NCBI GenBank assembly: GCA_934133005.1 | Contig: CAKPAI010000003.1 | Location: 1 to 64,000, forward strand | Reading direction: 5' to 3' | Length of the DNA: 64,000 bases | DNA from: an uncultured Clostridia bacterium | GTDB taxonomy: Bacteria > Bacillota > Clostridia > TANB77 > CAG-508 | In this document: piece after piece, positions 61,501 through 64,000 of the stretch | Layout of the letters: each line of letters starts with the position of its first letter | Position numbering within the stretch: the first letter of the stretch is position 1 | Made by a program: the position numbers and the translations under genes | Notes under the pieces: model-generated | Database searches by the model: none | What the model saw: the letters and a program-made list of their open reading frames with translations, nothing else | Told to the model about the DNA's origin: nothing

Positions 61501-62599
61501 CTTCATCATTTTCTGAACCTGTATATTCGACAAGTAGATTTCCTTGTAAAATGTAACTACCTACAAATGCAATTATAAATACAGGAACTGCTACAAAACG
61601 TAATTTATAGCTTGCTTTTCCTAAAGCATCTAATTTAAATACAGGAACCTTCTTCTTAGTTTTTGTAATTAGCTTATCACACATTAAAATTAATCCTGGT
61701 AATACACAGAATATTGTAAGTAAGCTAAATAACACACCTTTTGCTAAAACAAAACCTAAGTCTTTTCCTATTGTGAAGCTCATAAATACTAATGCTAAAA
61801 GTCCAACAATTGTAGTAACAGAACTACTTGAAATTGAACCAAATGCATGATATAAAGCTTCTTTCATTGCTTTTACATTATCTTTCTCATTTTTCTTTTC
61901 TTGAGTGTATCTATTCATAAGCATTATAGAATAATCCATAGATAATGCCATTTGTAAAATTGCACAAATCGAATTTGTTATGTTCGATACAGAACTAAAC
62001 ATTATATTAGTTCCTTTGTTTATAACAACTGCCATTAGTATTGCAATTAAAAATAAAAATGGCTCTGTGTATGATTCACACATAATTATTAATATTACAA
62101 GTGCACAACCTACAGCTAAAACAATAATCCAAGTATGTAAAACTGGTTTATTATATTCTGATACATCTCCACTTGTTTCAAACTTGTACTCCTCATATTT
62201 TGTAGTAATTGTGTTATACACATTTTTTGCATTTTCTGAGTCAGCCTCTCCATCAACTGTTAATGTATATAAAGTATGATTGTCAATATTATATTTTTCT
62301 GACTCATCATAATCAACTTCTTTTACATTATCAATTCCTTTGAGTTCTTCAAAAACTTCTTGTTTTTGCTCTTCATTTAAATCATTAAACATTATGTTTA
62401 ATGTACTTGTAGTTGTCTCAAATTCATCCTCCATTATGTCCATACCAATTCTTGTTTCAGAATCACCTGGCAAGTACTTTGCTATATCATAATTGATTTT
62501 TACTTTTTGAGATAGCACTCCACAGACAATTGTTAATATAATAAATAAAGCTATTACATAGTATCTTTTGTCTATTATAAAATCTGTTAATTTCTTCAA
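58529..62599 (-). CDS. MMPL/RND-type transporter with a nine-repeat extracellular insert
   Basis: At 1356 residues this is an RND/MMPL transporter. The N-terminal helix, a first extracytoplasmic loop and helices 2-6 (with MDYSIMLMNRYTQEK and SSSSVTTIVGLLALVFMSFT) run to about residue 340; the last six helices begin near 1165, with MGATIDYAIVYTSYY. Between them, about residues 420-1116 hold nine copies of an ~80-residue helical unit. Each includes SLxxFxxFV-like (LSLKEFIKFMNQDV, LSLADFADFVLNDV, LTPYEFVNFVLK) and LLGI/FLGM segments. I start at TTG 62599 with AAAGGAGG upstream. It diverges from a TetR regulator. Confidence 0.85.
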   Translation of the reverse strand: MKKLTDFIIDKRYYVIALFIILTIVCGVLSQKVKINYDIAKYLPGDSETRIGMDIMEDEFETTTSTLNIMFNDLNEEQKQEVFEELKGIDNVKEVDYDESEKYNIDNHTLYTLTVDGEADSENAKNVYNTITTKYEEYKFETSGDVSEYNKPVLHTWIIVLAVGCALVILIIMCESYTEPFLFLIAILMAVVINKGTNIMFSSVSNITNSICAILQMALSMDYSIMLMNRYTQEKKNEKDNVKAMKEALYHAFGSISSSSVTTIVGLLALVFMSFTIGKDLGFVLAKGVLFSLLTIFCVLPGLILMCDKLITKTKKKVPVFKLDALGKASYKLRFVAVPVFIIAFVGSYILQGNLLVEYTGSENDEVGNVFGETNQMAIIYKSSDEAKIAELLPMLESEVKNTQVLAYSNTINQNLKYNELTAKFDDLGQDVSIEDYLLKVLYYNYYNRSESNKMSFNDFVSFIRNEVYNNDDMSDILDDETKSNVERLANFASSEEINKQRSIEEIANILEINKEDVEDIMVFYNSKNNDVKLSLKEFIKFMNQDVLTSKYAESVPEEAKESLKQLEEYADEDTINKNMTSVQMAELFGMDKSTMEALYTYYINQNDVEVKLSLADFADFVLNDVANNELYSSSITKETISSLQLLKTFSNTAIINTQMTPAQISSLLGIDENVAKSVLILKYGANETEKTQSLSEFIVNVVNLKNNTNYLDGIDISSLEKLYTFAKNENGINTIPMNKAKLSYIFDNVSQGLVNTVYTALGLPDAYEMTPQTFVSTVLQNMSSYLSKEQVTSLSMLKAVIDDSVSQNKVEYKANELAAMLGIENKQMYQIYALIDFVSGNTASWTVSPYEFASLILANVSNKTVSESLNQETLTQVKLLYGIMNSSLNNETYTYSEIAGFIGVDESMCKDVYALYKQTNSAIKLTPYEFVNFVLKHKNDERLASSMTDEIVSSLNLVNKIMTSTLNKVEYSSLELADFLGMEKNSIDLLYGLYNYKNVMPDQTISLNNIVSFILNDVVTNEEYSDKVDSDSKAKLDVIYDIMNNIDKEYNKTELYKKLSSLADNLDKNTIDLLYVYYGSQNEYDENWTMTIENFVKFINEDILTDSRFDDFIDDEMKEKIVDAKTTISDAKDMLVGKEHSRIVLNTSFELETDDTHEFIQKVKDWFADNGVEAYIIGDSPMAYEMSKSFGDELNFITILTMVAIFVVVALTFRSILIPLILVLTIQCAVYMTMGFLSFSGDPVYFIALLIVQSILMGATIDYAIVYTSYYIEHRKEMGIKEAIINSYNKSIHTIITSASILILVTLIVGNFASAIAAMICRTISVGTLCSAILILILLPAVIAACDKLIIKNKK

Positions 62600-62701
62600 A
62601 ATAATTTCCTCCTTTTTCCTTTTGCACTCAACTAATATCATATTATACGCTTTTTTATTAGCAAATGAAAGTATAATTTGCTAACAACTGTCTAAATTCA
62701 T

Positions 62702-62712
62702 ACACTTAGTGT
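62702..62712. promoter_or_regulatory. Candidate TetR operator between the MMPL and TetR genes
   Basis: Perfect palindrome ACACTTAGTGT midway between the divergent genes, flanked by the near-repeats AACTGTCT and AATTGTCT. It may bind the TetR protein; the promoter boxes are not clear. Confidence 0.5.
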
Positions 62713-62808
62713 TAAATTGTCTATTTCTTTTTCTTAAAAGTAATGTTATAATAGATTATATTGTACTATAAAATTCATACATATAGTTTTGAAAGGAATA
62801 ATTTTATT

Positions 62809-63363
62809 ATGAAAGTTCAAGGTGCTAATGCTTCTTCAAGAAAAACAAGAGCTCTTATAAAAAAAGCTTTTGCTGAGATTATAAATGAAAAAAAATCTTT
62901 TAGTAAAGTTACTGTTACAGAAATAGTTAAACGTGCAGACATTACTAGAAGTACATTTTACACTCATTATGATGATATATATGATGTTGCAAAAGACTAC
63001 CAAATGGAAACAATTCAGCTTCTAATTAGTGACGACTTAGTTCTTCATTCTAAAGAAGAAATTGAACAATATTTTGATGACATTATTGAATGTTTGAAAA
63101 AAAACGAATCTACTTATAAGATGCTACTTGCAGCAGATGAAAGTTTATACTTTCTTCAAAAAATGAGTAATATTGCAGTAGAAAAATTATATAATGTTTT
63201 ACATAAATTATACCCTACTAACAAACGTTTAAAACTTACAATTTCATTTTTCATGGATGGAATTATGGATGAGCTTGTTAAATATTTTAGAAATAAATCA
63301 GATTATACATTAGATGAACTCCTACTTGCATCTAAAGACATATTTAAAGAAATATTTTATTAA
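62809..63363 (+). CDS. TetR/AcrR-family transcriptional regulator
   Basis: The 184 residues start with a TetR DNA-binding domain: TRALIKKAFAEIINEKKSFS and VTEIVKRADITRSTFYTHYD. A C-terminal ligand domain follows (SISFFMDGIMDELVKYF-type residues). I start at ATG 62809 with AAAGGA upstream rather than at TTG 62761. It is divergent from the MMPL transporter and probably controls it in response to a lipid or drug. Confidence 0.85.
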   Translation: MKVQGANASSRKTRALIKKAFAEIINEKKSFSKVTVTEIVKRADITRSTFYTHYDDIYDVAKDYQMETIQLLISDDLVLHSKEEIEQYFDDIIECLKKNESTYKMLLAADESLYFLQKMSNIAVEKLYNVLHKLYPTNKRLKLTISFFMDGIMDELVKYFRNKSDYTLDELLLASKDIFKEIFY

Positions 63364-63401
63364 AAAACTCCCTGTGGCAATACATAGCCACAAGGAGTTT
63401 T
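63364..63401. terminator. Bidirectional terminator between tetR and the aminotransferase
   Basis: AAAACTCC-CTGTGGC / GCCACAAGGAGTTTT stem (one bulge) between convergent genes, with T-run on the plus side and A-run giving T-run for the minus side. Confidence 0.88.
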
Positions 63402-63408
63402 CTCTATT

Positions 63409-64000
63409 TTATAAACATTTTTTTATTGTTTCTTTTAATATATTTAGTCCTTTTTCAAGAGTTTCTTCATCTGTTATAAGTGCTGGCATTATCTTAACTA
63501 CAGAATCTCCACGACCCGCTCTTTCAACTATTAAACCTGCTTTAAAACATTCCTTAGATATTTTTTTAGCTAAAACTCCATCATGAGTTTCTATTCCCCA
63601 TATAAATCCAATTCCTCTAATTTCAAAATTTTTATTTAATGGTTTTATTTCTTCATTTAGGAATTTCTCTATTATTTTAGATTTTCTTTGAACTTCTGCT
63701 TCTATATGATTGTTCTTCATAAATTCAAGTCCAGCTTTGGCAGCAACTATTGCAAGTTGGTTTCCTCTAAATGTTCCATTGTGTTCTCCTGGATTCCAAA
63801 CATCAAGTTCAGGCTTAAATAAAGTTAAAGCAAATGGCATTCCATATCCACCGATTGATTTTGATAAAACTACTATATCTGGTATGATGTTTGCTCTTTC
63901 AAATGAGAAGAATGTTCCTGTTCTTGCACAACCAACTTGAATATCATCAACTATTAAAAGAATATCATTCTTTGTACAGAATTCTCTAACTCTTTGTAAC
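63409..64000 (-). CDS. EctB-like class III aminotransferase, 5' end outside the window
   Basis: The frame is open from the right window edge to the stop at 63409 (197 codons seen). It contains LLIVDDIQVGCARTGTFFSF, the PLP lysine in VVLSKSIGGYGMPFAL, and GEHNGTFRGNQLA. This is the class III aminotransferase fold, closest to diaminobutyrate-2-oxoglutarate transaminase (EctB/Dat). It would transfer amino groups from glutamate to aspartate semialdehyde or a similar acceptor. The N-terminal half is missing, so the exact member cannot be set. Confidence 0.85.
   Translation of the reverse strand, partial: LQRVREFCTKNDILLIVDDIQVGCARTGTFFSFERANIIPDIVVLSKSIGGYGMPFALTLFKPELDVWNPGEHNGTFRGNQLAIVAAKAGLEFMKNNHIEAEVQRKSKIIEKFLNEEIKPLNKNFEIRGIGFIWGIETHDGVLAKKISKECFKAGLIVERAGRGDSVVKIMPALITDEETLEKGLNILKETIKKCL

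Noticed and set aside
1..64000. CRISPR arrays, rRNA, tRNA, transposase genes
   Set aside because: No spaced direct repeats, no tRNA cloverleaf and no transposase motifs were seen.

Overview
The window looks like part of the chromosome of a low-GC Gram-positive bacterium, most likely an anaerobic, possibly spore-forming member of the Clostridia. The support is an AT-rich background with AT-ending codons, AGGAGG-type ribosome binding sites, simple intrinsic terminators, a T-box leader on ileS, a pta-ackA acetate pathway, a dipicolinate synthase B gene, a MATE/cytidylate-kinase fusion and an RNase P RNA. UGA appears to be a stop codon. Nearly all genes are on the minus strand.

Layout. 1-11 kb is an accessory, decaying stretch: a metallo-beta-lactamase-fold hydrolase, a remnant of a conjugative-element wall hydrolase, a DUF4186-flavodoxin fusion, an FtsH-like protease, PAP2, PPC/DUF296, a PanE-like reductase, RhuM, a PASTA fragment, a GNAT pseudogene, NUDIX, a membrane protein and a broken gpmA. 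11-26 kb holds class I aldolase, dxs, a NADAR-phosphoribosyltransferase gene pair, a DUF84 NTPase, the MATE fusion, a Xer-type recombinase, spoVFB, and pta with two tandem ackA genes. 26-45 kb is mostly housekeeping: rluA-type synthase, rnpB, gpsA-plsY-der, rpmF, thyX, a Sel1-repeat protein, a ZIP transporter and T-box-ileS. 45-49 kb is a surface-protein locus. 49-64 kb holds ftsZ, mutL, cadCA, CobW/TSCPD, a very large MMPL transporter with its TetR neighbour, and the end of an EctB-like aminotransferase.

Three things stand out. First, 45.5-48.9 kb: two pseudopilin-anchored proteins with formylglycine-enzyme/C-type-lectin-like C-termini. One ends in a GC-rich segment that looks like the variable region of a diversity-generating retroelement (no reverse transcriptase is in the window). 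The other carries a (GT)11 tract that puts its start codon out of frame, as in a phase-variable gene that is OFF. A divergent XRE regulator faces an 18-bp palindrome lying on the -10 box of the operon promoter. Second, five single-gene units (ftsH-like, DUF84, a Cys-rich small protein and two paralogous unknowns) are visibly GC-richer than their neighbours. They share near-consensus promoters with an exact 17-bp spacer and GC-rich terminal hairpins, which suggests a common foreign source. Third, a two-gene NADAR plus phosphoribosyltransferase operon may be an uncharacterised ribosyl-chemistry system.

Gene decay is visible in several places. gpmA and a GNAT gene have internal deletions whose junctions look like short direct repeats, a DinJ antitoxin has lost its toxin, and PASTA and conjugative-element pieces remain as fragments. 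All assignments come from reading the sequence; no database search was run.
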